NCBI GenBank assembly: GCA_025765595.1
Contig: JAIVFH010000014.1
Location: 392,899 to 456,898 of the forward strand
Source: Obelidium mucronatum
Taxonomy: Eukaryota; Chytridiomycota; Chytridiomycetes; Chytridiales; Chytriomycetaceae
Length of the DNA stretch: 64,000 nt
Direction: 5' to 3'
The position numbers were made by a program, and so were the translations under genes. Below, one piece after another: positions 1 to 11,183 of the stretch (its first letter is position 1; each line of letters begins with the position of its first letter). The notes under the pieces were generated by a model. The model saw only the letters and a program-made list of their open reading frames with translations. It was not told the DNA's origin and did not search any database.

Positions 1-1045
1 TTCGATTACCATCATCAATCTCCATTTCGAGTGACTGAGAGTTCAATGATGTCAGACCACTGATGGCCTGTCTTGCAGTCACAGAACTCGGTCCATTACT
101 GTCTGATGATATTTGTGTGTTTGTAAGAGCAATATGGACCAAAGAATTGACGTAATGCGTGAGGCCTTCCATTGGATTCTCGACATCCATTGCATTGTCA
201 TTGTTATCATTCCCGTTGGCGTTATTAGGGTTGAGCTGTTGTTGCTGTTGTTGTTGTTGTTGCCAGTGCTGCTGAAGGTCCAACAAATTGCCGTTCAACG
301 CATCAACAAGGGCGGGGAGAGGATTTGCGTTGATTGCAGACAGGTCGACTTTTGGTAGCGAGCTCACATCCGTCAATTTGCTTGAGTTTATATTAGACAA
401 ATGACTTAGTAAATGCGATTGATTATGTCGCGCAACAGTATACACTGTGGATCTATTGTGGTTTGTAGTTAGTTGTTTAGGAATGACAACATGACAGGTT
501 GATTTCACTGGTAACGAACCTCAAAAAGCGTATAACATGGTTCGGCGACACGAGCGATACCGTACCCCCTAAAAAGCAGAGGGCGATGTTGTTACAAAAA
601 GTTTGACTTTCAAGCAATAGTATGGCGTACAGATCAACGGATTCATGGCAGCAGCCCAGCGCGAATTCACGCACGCCAGCTGAGTGCGGTCGTTTGCGTT
701 TTCGACAAATTCGCAGATGAGCGACAGCAGTTCCGACGGCAGCCTCTGCACGGCGGGTTGTTGTTGGTGTTGTTGGTGTTGTTGTTGTTGTTGTTGTTGG
801 TGTTGTTGTTGGGGGAGCTGCTGCTGCCGCGCGCCGTGCTGCCCGTCCGGCGAAAGCAGCGCCGCCGAAGCCGCCGCGGACGCCGACGCCAGCGCCAGCT
901 GGAAGCTGTGTGCGTGCGCGTTGAGGCCGACGCCGAACGCGACTCCGCCGCCGCCGCCCGCCGCCGCCGCCGCCGGTGTCGCCGCCGCTGCGCCCGCGGG
1001 CGGCTCGCCGTTGCGCCGCAGCTGTTTGTAGAAGGACATCAGCAT
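1..1045 (-). CDS. F-box protein with poly-Q tracts (3' end outside the window)
   Basis: Two-exon fragment, complement(join(<1..507,631..1045)). The intron 508-630 starts GTACGC and ends TTACCAG, and joins phase 1 to 2 so that the reading frame runs open to position 1. After an Ala/Gly-rich and then Gln/His-rich leader there is an F-box near residues 98-138 (core LPSELLSLICEF, ending in the usual conserved Trp/Asn-Pro-Leu region). Exon 2 has a second Gln run (about 238-262) and is Asn/Ser-rich. By family knowledge the F-box would bind Skp1 and make this an SCF ubiquitin-ligase adaptor; the substrate-binding part lies beyond the window. The start used is the Met at 1045, because the alternative at 1102 overlaps the divergent F-box gene starting at 1069. 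The exon 1 part is very GC-rich. Confidence 0.72.
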
Positions 1046-1068
1046 TTTGCTCTGAAAGAAAGAATTCC
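1046..1068. promoter_or_regulatory. 23-bp gap between divergent F-box gene start codons
   Basis: Only 23 bp separate the two proposed ATGs. Each transcription start must therefore lie within the opposite gene, or the true starts lie further in. No TATA element is visible. Confidence 0.35.
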
Positions 1069-2694
1069 ATGAACCCACAGACAACAGACGCCTCGGACCC
1101 AACCGCAGCGCTCCTCGAACGCCTGCCCAGCGAAGTCCTGGTCGCCATCCTCGTGCGCGTCGGTCCGCTGGCGTCGGCCCTGCGCCCGTGCTTCCAGGCC
1201 TCGCGGTCCCTCAATGCCGCCGCCTGGCAAGCGCTCGCCCACGGCGGCCTGCAGTTTGAGAACATGTCGCAGCGCAAGCGATTCGCTGAAAGGCTGATGC
1301 TGCTTGTCGGCGTGAAGCGGCAACGTGCCAGCGCCAGAATGCCTGAGAATACCGTTGCACCCAGCTATCCGCATTCGCTTTCTCCCAGCGGCGACTCTGC
1401 AGTGGATCTGATCAATGATAGCCATCTTGTCGGCCTTCATCCATGTGGGGGCCTCAATGTGCCTTCTCTGACACATGACCCCATGTTACCCCGTTTCGAA
1501 CACTTGATTGAAACACTGCGGCACTTGGACTTTGGTTTCAAGCCCAACACACCTATTGGAATGCCAGTGAATAGCGAGCCCAGTACTCCCCCAAACACCC
1601 CTTTCCCTTCAACCGTTGGAGGTTGTGGTGGTGGCGGCGCCAGTCACCATCATATTCACCCATATCCACTTGATTACCTGTCGACAATCAAATTCTATGG
1701 AAACCAATGGGACCACCGCTTTATTGCAGAAGAACTAATTCTGATTCTTCAATCCTGTCCCAACCTGCGCTCTCTCAACCTCTCTGGATGTCAACTCAAA
1801 CTGGAATGCATAGACACTCTTGTGGATTCTCTCAAAGCTCTTCCGTTTGGAATCCAATATCTGGATTTGTCAAATTCGAGTTTGAAGGGGTGGGCGCTTT
1901 TAGGAATTGTTGAGGCTTGTCGAGAGAGCTTGAAGGTTCTTAATATCTCTGGACTTTTTCGGTGAGTTCTAAAACGTCGTACAGGCGGGAAGTTATTGCC
2001 GAAGGCGATGTTCTATACGCCGCAGGCGTGATTCTAAAACGCCGTAGCCGTTATCTTTCATTTTCATGAAGCGCACATGACCATCCATCCATCCATCCAT
2101 CCATCCATCCATCCATCCATCCATCCATCCATCCATCCATCCATCCATCCATCCATCCATCCAATAATTGTCCCTTTGTTTTGAGTTTCCAACACTACCA
2201 CTGAACATATAAACCTCAAAAAAAAAAACAGATTCCGAAGAAACAATGCAACAGTCTTGTACAAACTGGTTGAATCATGTCCCCACTTGCATCGCCTGAT
2301 TGCAAACCAATGCCCAGATATTGACCAAGACCTCTTCATGCACATCTCCTTGATGGCTCCACACGTCAAGTTTCGAGTCTCAAAAAGTCAGTCATCAGGG
2401 TACCTTGGCGGCGGTGGCGGCGGTGGCGGACGCGGTGGAAATAGTAGCAGTAGTAGTAGCAACAGTCTTCAAGGTGGTGGTGGTGGTCTTGGCGGTAACA
2501 GTGTTGGTGGAGGAATGAGCGCGGTCATGTCTTTAGCTTCGTCGTCGACTTCTTCTTTGGCTTCTTCTTCATCGTCACTTTCGTCCTTGTCATCAAGTAG
2601 ATCTTCTCTTGCGTCTTCTTTGGTGGGTTCACCTGTTCTCGGTGGGTATAGCGTCATGCGGTTGGATCGCGTTGCGACAATTGATGAAGAGTGA
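1069..2694 (+). CDS. F-box/leucine-rich repeat protein
   Basis: join(1069..1961,2232..2694), 451 aa. The N-terminus carries an F-box ([13 protein letters not shown], residues about 14-50). Residues about 200-335 hold leucine-rich repeats ([39 protein letters not shown]) of the RNI/F-box type. The C-terminus is a Gly run followed by a Ser/Leu low-complexity tail. The intron starts GTGAGT, ends AACAG, and restores the LRR frame (Arg codon split CG/A). By family knowledge it is an SCF substrate adaptor, with the LRRs binding the target. It faces another F-box gene head to head, but the two share little beyond the F-box, so they are not an obvious recent duplicate. The intron contains a long CCAT tetranucleotide repeat. 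Confidence 0.8.
2081..2162. repeat. (CCAT)n tetranucleotide microsatellite in an intron
   Basis: About 20 uninterrupted CCAT units inside the only intron of the F-box/LRR gene. It gives rise to spurious repetitive reading frames on the minus strand. Confidence 0.95.
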
Positions 2695-3362
2695 ACCTTT
2701 TTTTATGCCAGTTTGAACTTTTCTTGAGCTATGTTGTTATTTTTTAGGCACCGTTTGGCAGGAATTTCCTTGGGGAAAGATGAAAAAAAGTAATAAATAT
2801 TTAAAAATCAATTGCAGCAACACGATCCAACCGCATTGCCATGGCTTGAAAATGAGTAAACCAACGTGTTATAACAGGAAAAGTAAGACCCTGCTTAATT
2901 CCATCATTCTGTCGTAGACGGTTAAGTTGTAACAGTTACAACCATTTGTGTAACCCTTGCATCTCCATTTGGGGAGTCACGCTACTCCCTGAAGAAGGGG
3001 AGTCCCCGGGGAGTCCCCGGGGACCCCACATCCGATGGGAGGGGAGTATCGAGCTCTATTGACAAGTGAAGAGCTGGGAGGCGTTGCTGCTCTGCTTGTT
3101 GTTGCGCGAGCTTTGAATGTACGCGTTTAGAATAAACAGAGCAAGCGAGTTGTTAAACCATGCATTAAGCGCCGCGAACCCTACGCCCTGCAGTATCGGA
3201 AAGAAGAGTCTACAGTTTTCACCAGGTTTAAGTCGAAACCCATGTTCGTTGGTTACCTGAAACCTGATTTTTTATCAGAGAGATGAAAGTATTTGTTTTA
3301 TAACCTCATGATTATTTTAAATTGAGCGACCGTTTTAAAACATCGAATCCAGTTTTAACTTC
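2695..3362. other. Intergenic; G/C-rich short direct repeat at 2997-3027
   Basis: No gene seen. A GGGGAGTCCCC unit, itself nearly palindromic, is repeated in tandem at about 2997-3027, with a related copy GGGGAGTCAC at 2971. The rest is AT-rich and unremarkable. Confidence 0.6.
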
Positions 3363-5357
3363 ATGGCAGAGAAATTCTGTAAAAACATGGAAATCGATCT
3401 CTTGAACGCACCAGCAAATGTGCACTTCGGAACGTGCCTCCCTGGCGGAGACTCTTCATTTCGTGTGATATTTAAAGAGCGCAAGACCTTTGTGGACAAG
3501 TCTCTGTTTATCGCAGAAGTCATTGATACTTCTTATCGAGTAAACCTCATCCTTCGTCCTCGCCGATTTGGAAAATCCCTCAACCTATCGATGCTCAAGA
3601 CCTTCTTCGATCTGGGGAATCATGAGTCAAATCGAATCCTCTTCCAAGACCTCCTGATCGCAAAACATCGACCGGAACTGTTTGGGCCAAATGGGCGCTT
3701 TGGGCGACATCCCGTTGTTTTCTTGGATCTAAAGGTGGGATGTGCGGTTTATTCTTGGTTGCGGATGCCTTTTAACCTTAATTTGATTGTTTCAGGGGCT
3801 CAAAGCAGGAACATGGAACGATATGATTGACAATATCCGCATTCTCCTCGCTGATGTATATACTCAATTCGAATACCTAATGCATAGCCCGAAACTTAAT
3901 CAGCCTCAGAAGGAGATCTTTCGTCGAATTTGGATGTTGGATGAAACAGTCAAGACCACCCAACTGCAAAACTCACTGAAGAAGTTGACTGAATACCTCA
4001 CTCGGCACCATGGTGAGCCATGTGTCGTTTTGGTGGACGAATACGACACGCCTTTGGAGTCTGCCCACCAGAAAAAGTATTTTGAAGATGCTCGAGATTT
4101 CTTTGGAGCCATGTTTTCCGCGCTTTTGAAGGTATTCCAGTTTGAACATTTTTGATGATGTTAACTGTTCCTTTTTTTTGTTTTTTTTTTTTTTTTTTTT
4201 TTTAAATCATGCCAGGGGAATGACGAGAACATATACAAGGCGGTTTTGGTTGGCGTGCTTCGTGTAGCCAAATCCGACTTTCTTTCTGGCCTGAACAATC
4301 TTATGGTTTATACCTTCAAGAACCGTAGATTTTCTGACAAATTTGGTTTCTCGAGTCAAGAAGTGGGTTTGCTGCTGGAAAAACACCAACCTGGTTTGGA
4401 TGTGATGACTGTGAAGGCATGGTACAATGGATATCAATCAGCGGAGGGGTTGGAAGTGTTCAATCCGTGTTCTGTGATTGGCTTGTGTTCAGAAGGGGAT
4501 ATTCAAAACTTTTGGGTGGATACAGGTCATGATTTGTTCCATAAGTTTTTTCATTAGTGCTGACTAAACACTCAGGAAGCACAACGACTATTACCCCTCT
4601 TCTCAAATCCAGAGGCTCGAGTTTCAGAGAACTTGTATCTGGACTTCTTGGTGATAAAATTGGTCAAGTCCCAACTGGAATCACCCTCAAAATCAATGAC
4701 TCTTTGCGATACGACTCATTGCAATCCAACATCGAAGATGAAGATGTCTGGACGTTGTTGTATTTTGCAGGTTATTTGGCCGTTCGGAATGACGGGAAAT
4801 ACTACATCCCGAACATGGAAGTGTCATTTGAATGGTTGAGTTGGGTCTTACCGAATGTCCATGTGCCCAAATCCTTCCAGTCCATCATCAAAATTCTTCT
4901 TTGTGGAGACATTCCAGAGTTTGCCAGACTTTTGCCGGAAATTATTATCAGTAGTTTTTCGTACTATGATGTTGGTGGACCCATACCTGGAAGTATCTCA
5001 GAAGCATTTTATCATGCGTTTGTTCTTGGTTTACTGTTTTCGGGGCGTGATTCTGGGTACGACATTGAGTCAAACAGAGAAGCTGGAACTGGTCGATTCG
5101 ATCTTGTGCTTCGACCACAGCGGCACCTTCCGCCAGATGCGCTTGGAATCATAATCGAATTTAAGGTTGCAAGTGAGAGCGAAGAGGTGGGTGTTGCGGC
5201 GACACGAGGATTAGGGCAAATTCGTGATAAGAATTATCGAGTGAGATGCTCTGACTTAGAAAATATTTGTGAAATCGGGATTGGATTCAAGGGAAAGTTA
5301 TGTTCAGTTGTTGGAGAGCGCTTGAAGAAGATTGCAGGCAGTTGGCATCCAGTTTAA
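3363..5357 (+). CDS. AAA-ATPase-like protein with C-terminal PD-(D/E)XK nuclease-like domain
   Basis: join(3363..3734,3796..4131,4216..4525,4576..5357), 599 aa, four exons, all GT-AG, frame conserved at every junction. The N-terminal half matches the AAA-ATPase_like (PF09820) pattern: YRVNLILRPRRFGKSL supplies a Walker-A-like loop (about residue 60) and VVLVDEYDTPL a Walker B. The KAWYNGY and NFWVDTG motifs in the middle are typical of this family. The C-terminal domain has the PDDEXK_9 (PF08011) layout, with GRFDLVL followed about 20 residues later by GIIIEFKV (D...ExK). Both domains look intact. The family is abundant in anaerobic bacteria and basal fungi, and its function is unknown. A nuclease or effector-like role is inference. 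Next to it lies a transposon-rich block. Confidence 0.82.
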
Positions 5358-5744
5358 GGACATGCTGTCATGAGTCCCAAACGTGGCCTTGATTTCTTCT
5401 TCAAAACTAACCTCTTTGCCAATTTGGAAACCTTTGAATTGACTGCTGAAGTTGGTTTGAAGATGAATAAAAATGAGTTTTTTCAAGCCAAAAAAAGAAG
5501 TGGCGGAAGTGTGATCCTATATGTGATTTTCAATTTATGGCCAAGCGCTGACGTCACCAGTTCTGCAACAACGTTGTCAAACAAGCCAACCTTCATCCAT
5601 GGCATCAGCTCCATCATCTTCATCACTATTATGTCATTCACGCTTCAGCTTTTGGTGTTTTTCCAACCGGTTGACAGCAGCCTGGACAGTTTCAGCATTC
5701 CACAATCCTCGGTTTACTTTCAAGAAAGGCAAATGTCCTAAATT

Positions 5745-6250
5745 CAATGGATTGGTTCCTTTACAACGACAATCTTAACAACCGCTCTGCCAAGTTTGAA
5801 GTTGGCTCAAGAAATGCTCAAGAAATTTGGTACAAATATATTTGCTACCACTAGCAGAATTCTGGGTGTCTCGGTTTGAGTTATTGCCTCCCACAATGTG
5901 AAGGAATATGGCGACTTGCTCACTGGGTGTCATGGAACTTCAAGGTGGCAAACAGCCTGTTTGTGCTGTCAAGAAAGTAAGACCACTACAACTCTGAGTT
6001 GCATCAAGGAGGGTCATTGCAACAACCAAAAGGAACTTACTTAAAAGTTTCAATGTCCATTCTCAAGTTCTCATGGATCCATACTTTGCTGCCATTTCGC
6101 AACTCTTGAACAAAGTATGGCAAGGGGTCTGATGCAGACGCTTCTGCACCAGCTGTATGGCTTTGGTTGCTGCTAACGCAAAGACCAGGATAGCAAGACA
6201 ATGGCGTCTTTCTTGTTCAGTGAAAGTGAGTCGATTCATTGGAGTCAAAA
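5745..6250 (-). pseudogene. Decayed Harbinger/PIF (HARBI1-like) transposase remnant
   Basis: Read on the minus strand in two frames with stops. An N-terminal stretch begins near 6248 (MNRLTFTEQERRHC) and ends with KYGSMRT. Further on come TPSEQVAIFLHIVGGN and then SKYICTKFLEHFLSQL. The spacing resembles the N-terminal helical part of HARBI1/PIF DDE transposases, where eqlaifLhi...nR is followed by S..TI...f..vl..l. No DDE catalytic part is visible and the frame is broken several times, so this is at most a fossil. The assignment rests on remembered motif order only. Confidence 0.4.
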
Positions 6251-6683
6251 ATCACACAAGCCTTGCATGATGCAATTGGTTCTGAAACACAATTGACCAA
6301 TCGGCATCTTCTGATCACAAGACATGTCACGGGCCTTTGCTTGTAACAGTGTCTTTCAGTACCTACAGTCTTTTACACAAAAGAAGAAACAAAAAAAATC
6401 GGAAAGAAACTGACATGAAACACCCCCCTCAATCATCAACTTTGAGGAAGCAATACAGTCTCACTTACAAAGTGAAAGCAGCCAAACAAGTCTTGTGTCT
6501 GACCAATGTAATCCAAATGGAGAATGTCAAAGATCACAGTGAGTGGTCAGTGTGTTTAGCACACTTGTTTCGTGGAATGTCCTAATTAGAGTACGAGTTG
6601 TGTCATTTTAATAAAGCTATTGTGTTTATTATAGTCCGTATACGATTTAGTTCACTAGATAAAGTTAGGATGTTGTGTGTATT

Positions 6684-6740
6684 GGATTAAGAGTCTTCTC
6701 ATGGATTAAGAGTCTTCTCATGGATTAAGAGTCTTCTCAT
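6684..6740. repeat. Three tandem copies of a 19-bp unit
   Basis: The unit GGATTAAGAGTCTTCTCAT is repeated three times without change (6684-6702, 6703-6721, 6722-6740), just downstream of the copia pol remnant in the element's own (minus) orientation. Confidence 0.9.
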
Positions 6741-6756
6741 GTGTAGTACACATGAG
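6736..6756. repeat. Perfect palindrome, 10-bp arms with 1-nt centre
   Basis: CTCATGTGTA G TACACATGAG. It overlaps the end of the third 19-bp unit. It may be part of a remnant long terminal repeat, but this is not established. Confidence 0.8.
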
Positions 6757-7060
6757 ATTTATGACATCATTATAACTGTCACTCCCCTGTGACACTAGCA
6801 TCGTATCAGTGGCATATAATAATGTATAAAATTGTGTTTTAAAGAGAGGTATAGCGATCAAATACAAGTAAAACCATTTACAGTGCGCATCAAAGGAATC
6901 GAACCTCTTTGTATTTGCTAGGAATAAAAATAGTTCATCTTTTCAGATTAAAACCAGAAACTATTCATCGCTTTATTTATTTTAATATTTGTTATTGTCT
7001 TTGAAATAATGCACTGTCAAAAATGATTTATCATTTTGTCGCTTTTTCAAATCTGACAAT

Positions 7061-8638
7061 CTACAGCTCCACCAACTTCCAATGCTGCGGCCCAGGCAAC
7101 GCCTTGGTGAGTATATCCGCGATCATTAGTTCAGTCGGACAGAACACTAACTTGATCGTCCCATTGTCTACATTTTCTCTAATGTAGTGGGTTTTCAACT
7201 CAATGTGTTTGATGCGAGCATAGTGGATTGGGTTCACTGCGATGGCAATAACCGCTTGGTTATCTTGCTGCATTTCATCAAAGAAATCCCGCATCCATGT
7301 ACCTTCTTTGATACCCTCAACTAATGCAACTATTTCTGCTTCACAGGACGACAGGGCTATTGTTGGTTGCTTTTTTGAAAACCATATTACTGGAGCTCCA
7401 AAAACCATGTACACATAGCCTGATCGCGACTTTTTATCATCTTCCATCCCATGACTTGCATCAGTTGCACCTTTAGGTTTATATCCTTCTGGTACTTCAA
7501 TTGGTGTCATCGATTCTAATTCAGGAGTATCAGACACGTATACTATTACATCTGATCCCTTGTATTTGTAGAATGCGATCCCCAAATCTACAGTAAACTG
7601 TAAATATTTTAGTATTCGCATTAACGCGTTCCAATCACAATCTCTAGGATCCTTTTGGTATTGCGCTAGCGTATTTGTTGCATATTGGATATCAGGACGG
7701 GTATGCGTGGAAAGGTAAATCAATTTCGCAACCAAACTTGCATATTGTTTAACTTGTTCTTCCAATAGTGATGGACTCATGAGATCATGTTTCCAGTTTA
7801 CAGCCATTGGAGTATCTTTCCATTTGCTTTCATCAATATTCCATTTGTCATATTCCTTAAGAATTGAGGTAATGTAATTGATTTGTCCCTGCCAAATTGC
7901 ATCTTCACAGTTCTCAATTTGGATTTGGATTATCCATTGAGCTTCTCCCATTTCTTTGATCTTGAATCGTAATTTAATCGCTTCTTTGATTGTTTTTATA
8001 GCCTCTTTGTCGATACTTGCAATAAGAATATCATCGACATAAATTATTACAATTATCAATCGTTTCGAAACTGGATCAATCTTCAAGAATGTGCATGAAT
8101 CCGACTTCAGTTGAGTGAACCCATCATTCAAAAAATATCCACGTAAGACTTTGTACCATTCGCGTCCTGCTTGATGCAAACCATATAGGCTCTTTACAAG
8201 TTTTGCGACCATAGGTATTCCATCATTGTTGAATTTATTTGCTGTGTGTTTAACCTTTTTCTCAAATTCCTTGTTTTGTTTAGTATCTCGAGCTTCAAGC
8301 TTTCGATTTTGTCTATCTTCGGATTTTAGTATTTGTGCGTCTAGGCTTGGGTGTGGGTCCCTTCCTTCAGCTAACACTTTCTCCTTTTGATCCATCAGGC
8401 GACAGTACTCTTCTATTTCTTCGTGTACTTCTGCCAAGATGGTGATTGACTTTTTGCCAAACCTTTTATAGAATAAGTCTTCAGCTGACTCTTTTTCTTT
8501 AGGTTGCAATTCACTTTCAGTCGGTTCTGCAAATGGATGTTCTTTGAGTGTGAGTTCGGTTATAAAGTTCGAATTTATACCTTTGTCAATCACAAACAAC
8601 CAGAAAAACTGAATTAAAGAAGAAATAACAATAAACAT
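7061..8638 (-). pseudogene. Copia pol remnant: reverse transcriptase C-terminal half plus RNase H
   Basis: One open frame of 525 codons. Residues about 1-135 do not match reverse transcriptase and are charged. From about residue 140 the RT palm follows (VKSLYGLHQAGREWY, then VIIYVDDILIAS with the YVDD active site), then the thumb/connection (SLVAKLIYLSTHTRPDI), and a copia-type RNase H (GATDASHG, LSSCEAE, ADILTKALPGP). The integrase, the protease and the front of the RT domain are absent. The frame is open, but the protein cannot be a full polyprotein. Confidence 0.85.
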
Positions 8639-9147
8639 TCAAGCGTTTCTGAGAATTCCCAGGCGTCCATCCGACATGTTTAGGTTCATTTCCACCATCA
8701 TTTTTTGCCATGTTTGACTGAATTGCGGGAGTTTTTCTCCACCCCCGTTGGTTTTAACACGTTTCTTCTTTTGAGGACACGAAGAACTGAAGTGATCCGT
8801 ATCACCGCATTCCCACTCCGGGTTATGAAATCCAGAACAGTCATCGCACTTCGGAAACTTTCGTTGTTTTGAAGCCACTTTCTGAGGTTTCTTCGCGTTC
8901 TTTTGTTGTCGTGAGCCCATATTCTGCTGCTTTCTATCAGCATGGCCCGTGATTGTAACCTTTGCAACTGGAGCGTTACGTTCATTTGCTTCAACGCTAT
9001 TGTATTTTTCCTATCACACTTTACTTTATTTGTTCGATCCCCGCTCTTCCCTTCTTTTCTTCCTTTCGGCACAAGCCGATAAAATTTCCTTTCTTTCTTT
9101 GTACCTTTTCCGGCGCATGCCTTTAGACGCGTCTCCGTGCCACCCAC
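8639..9147 (-). pseudogene. Copia gag C-terminal remnant with zinc-knuckle-like cysteines
   Basis: Two overlapping frames cover this stretch, so a frameshift is likely. One carries the Cys/His-rich segment KCDDCSGFHNPEWECGDTDHF followed by SSSC, resembling gag CCHC knuckles but with irregular spacing. Basic residues surround it. It sits between gag and pol as expected. Confidence 0.55.
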
Positions 9148-9382
9148 TCAACACTCAATTCTTCAGTTCTTACAACTGATTTTCAGTTCTTCCACATTCA
9201 AAACTACGCTCCATCTCTCTTTTCTCATTTAGTTTAATCTTACTACAAATTCTATCAATTTACTCTTTCTGAAATAACTATAAATAAAGCAATTGATTCC
9301 CTGCTTTGGGATATCAAAGTTGATACTATTAAATTGAAGTTTTAGTTTCTCGATAAACGCAACTGTCCCACAAATCCACCAT

Positions 9383-10188
9383 TTATTGCTCCAATTCTTC
9401 GATGGACAGATATTCTTGGACTTTGAGGGCCATCACCGCCTGAGCGAATCGATGATCCAACCGCAAGCGCACCTTCTTTTGTGAGTCAAATCCCAAATGA
9501 AGAGTTTCACCCAAAGAAGTGCACTTATCTTCAACATCGCGAATCTCCTTGATGTAATCAGGAATTGACTGATTCCCTCGTATCGCTAATGCTTTATACG
9601 CGTCCACGACCAAACTATCCATCTTGCAATTAGCAGGATCCTTCGTACGTTGAAGTTCCGCCCATAACTCAGCAGGAGTGGCAAACCCAGAATAGAAAAT
9701 TTGCATTGACCATGTCAATCCACTTCTGATGGCTCGCATAGTCGTCTGAACCGCATCAGCATCATCCTTCGCGCGATGATCCAAGGTCTGCCAGATCTTA
9801 TCCAACTGTTCAAACTGTTGGTAGACTGCTTTCCACTGTTTAATCGTCTCAGCCGTTGGAGGTTCATCCCTACTTCAGCTTCTGCGTCTTCGTCATTGTC
9901 TTCGCCTTCGTCGTCCGACTCAGGTTTGGCGACTGACACTGCAGTTTTCCCAGCTTCATCTGGTAACACAGCGAGTTGCTTCAACAACACCTCCGGCGGG
10001 TTTGGGCGAACGCGCTTGTTCACGAATGGGACAAACTTTGCGTCCAGAGTTCTTTCGTTTAACTGACCTATCTCTGTCAACGTCAAACAGTTCCAGACTG
10101 GATAGTTAGTCTCACTCAAGAGGATGCGCTTATTCTCTGGCTTCGCGTCTTGGTCTTTTGACATCCTTTGTTTGATGAACAATAACAC
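9383..10188 (-). pseudogene. Copia gag remnant (UBN2-type), frame-shifted
   Basis: The upstream frame (from 10188) has the typical copia gag opening: LLSETNYPVWNCL, where an 'l.G.nY..W' motif is expected. An acidic insert follows (DDEGEDNDEDAEAEV). The capsid-like part continues in another frame from about 9805 to 9383, with SGFATPAELWAELQ and IPDYIKEIRDVEDKC matching UBN2-family gag. The frame change near 9790 breaks the gene. Confidence 0.7.
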
Positions 10189-10926
10189 CAGCTGACGGTG
10201 CTAAATTCAAACAATAGACAGAAGCCTCGAAATCATCTCTGCACAAGAAATACTTCTGAACACCTGAAATCCGCTTTCGAAAGCGATTTTGGTGCAGGCC
10301 GTCTCATCTGAGGACGTGATCATTGCGCACAACAATCCAACCATCTTTACTCTTTTCTGAACACTACATAGCTTAGGGATAACTATTTATTGAATAAACA
10401 ACAACTAAAACATAAAGAAGACTTTCTATTATGAGTTCGACGACGTTGGGTCTGCTCTCAAGTGGTCTGAATTTAGCAACCTCACCACCATTGCAACAAC
10501 ACACACAGGTGCAACCTACCAAAATTTTGGCAGTGTTTCGTTACATGATCAGTAGGATCGTAAATCCACAGAGCATTCCGCAACTCAACGCTAGGGAGCG
10601 ATGATCGATGTGCTGTCAAACCACCAACAAGTCAACTGCTTCGGCGCCTGTCCACCAAACTTGGTGACAGCATCGAAGGACTCGTTCTGATCACAGATCA
10701 ATCAAGGCGCCACAAGGCGTCGCCTGTCTCAGTGATAACTACATCTGAAACACCTGAAACTTTGAGGCGTCAAGACCAAACACTCTGGTCGACGCCAACA
10801 AAGAGAGGCCAAACAGCCTGCTCACTCATTCAGCACATCACAACGTAAGCCGAGCTGTTTGGGCTCATAACTTATCATAATCGGTAGGTGATGCAGCACC
10901 GGACGATCACAGCCGCTAGGCGTTGT

Positions 10927-11156
10927 ATGGCTAAGAGGCAGCTTATGACTCTCAGGGAAAGGGGCGGTGGACCTCCCTCGCGCACGAGCTTACTTCCGCA
11001 GAAGCGACAAGGGTGAAGTATCGTGCTCGCGCACAGTTCTCCGCATGTTCGTCCCCTTTTCCGGTGGAGGTCATTTCCTCCTATTTGTACCTTCAGAACT
11101 CTGAAACAAGGGGTGTTTCCTAAGAACTCTAAGGCCATGAGCTGCCTCTTAGCCAT
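10927..11156. mobile_element. 230-bp foldback / MITE-like element
   Basis: The left arm 10927-10949 (ATGGCTAAGAGGCAGCTTAT...) is the reverse complement of the right arm 11134-11156, with 2 mismatches in 23. The internal GC-rich part has further weak inverted similarity (GGTGGACCTCC against GGTGGAGGTC). No coding capacity and no clear target-site duplication. It could be a MITE or an expressed structured RNA. Confidence 0.5.
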
Positions 11157-11183
11157 CTGCGGACCTTAATAGAGGTTCGCAGA
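11156..11183. repeat. Hairpin, 11-bp arms, 6-nt loop
   Basis: TCTGCGGACCT-TAATAG-AGGTTCGCAGA, one mismatch, directly abutting the right end of the foldback element. Confidence 0.6.

Larger units (their letters stand above)
5358..7060. other. Accessory intergenic block 3' of the AAA-ATPase-like gene
   Basis: No intact gene. It holds a decayed Harbinger-type transposase (minus strand), a three-copy 19-bp tandem repeat and a perfect short palindrome, described separately. Short open frames on both strands here have no recognisable domain. Confidence 0.5.
7061..10188 (-). mobile_element. Degenerate Ty1/copia-type retrotransposon
   Basis: Gag-like, zinc-knuckle-like and reverse transcriptase/RNase H parts follow in copia order on the minus strand. 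The protease, the integrase and the first part of the reverse transcriptase are missing, and gag is frame-shifted. I could not find a matching pair of long terminal repeats: a purine-rich tract followed by TG lies near 6785 (minus strand CACAGGGGAGTG), but no second copy occurs upstream of gag. It is a non-autonomous, presumably dead insertion. Confidence 0.8.

Noticed and set aside
1993..2369. Met-Asp-Gly-Trp repeat frames
   Set aside because: Translation of the intronic (CCAT)n repeat.
2997..3027. CRISPR-like or operator repeats
   Set aside because: Short G/C direct repeats without spacer regularity; the genome is eukaryotic.
6886..6905. tRNA-like B box (minus strand GGTTCGATTCC) downstream of the copia remnant
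   Set aside because: No matching acceptor stem, D-arm or anticodon arm can be folded in the 75 nt before it, so at most a tRNA 3' fragment or chance.
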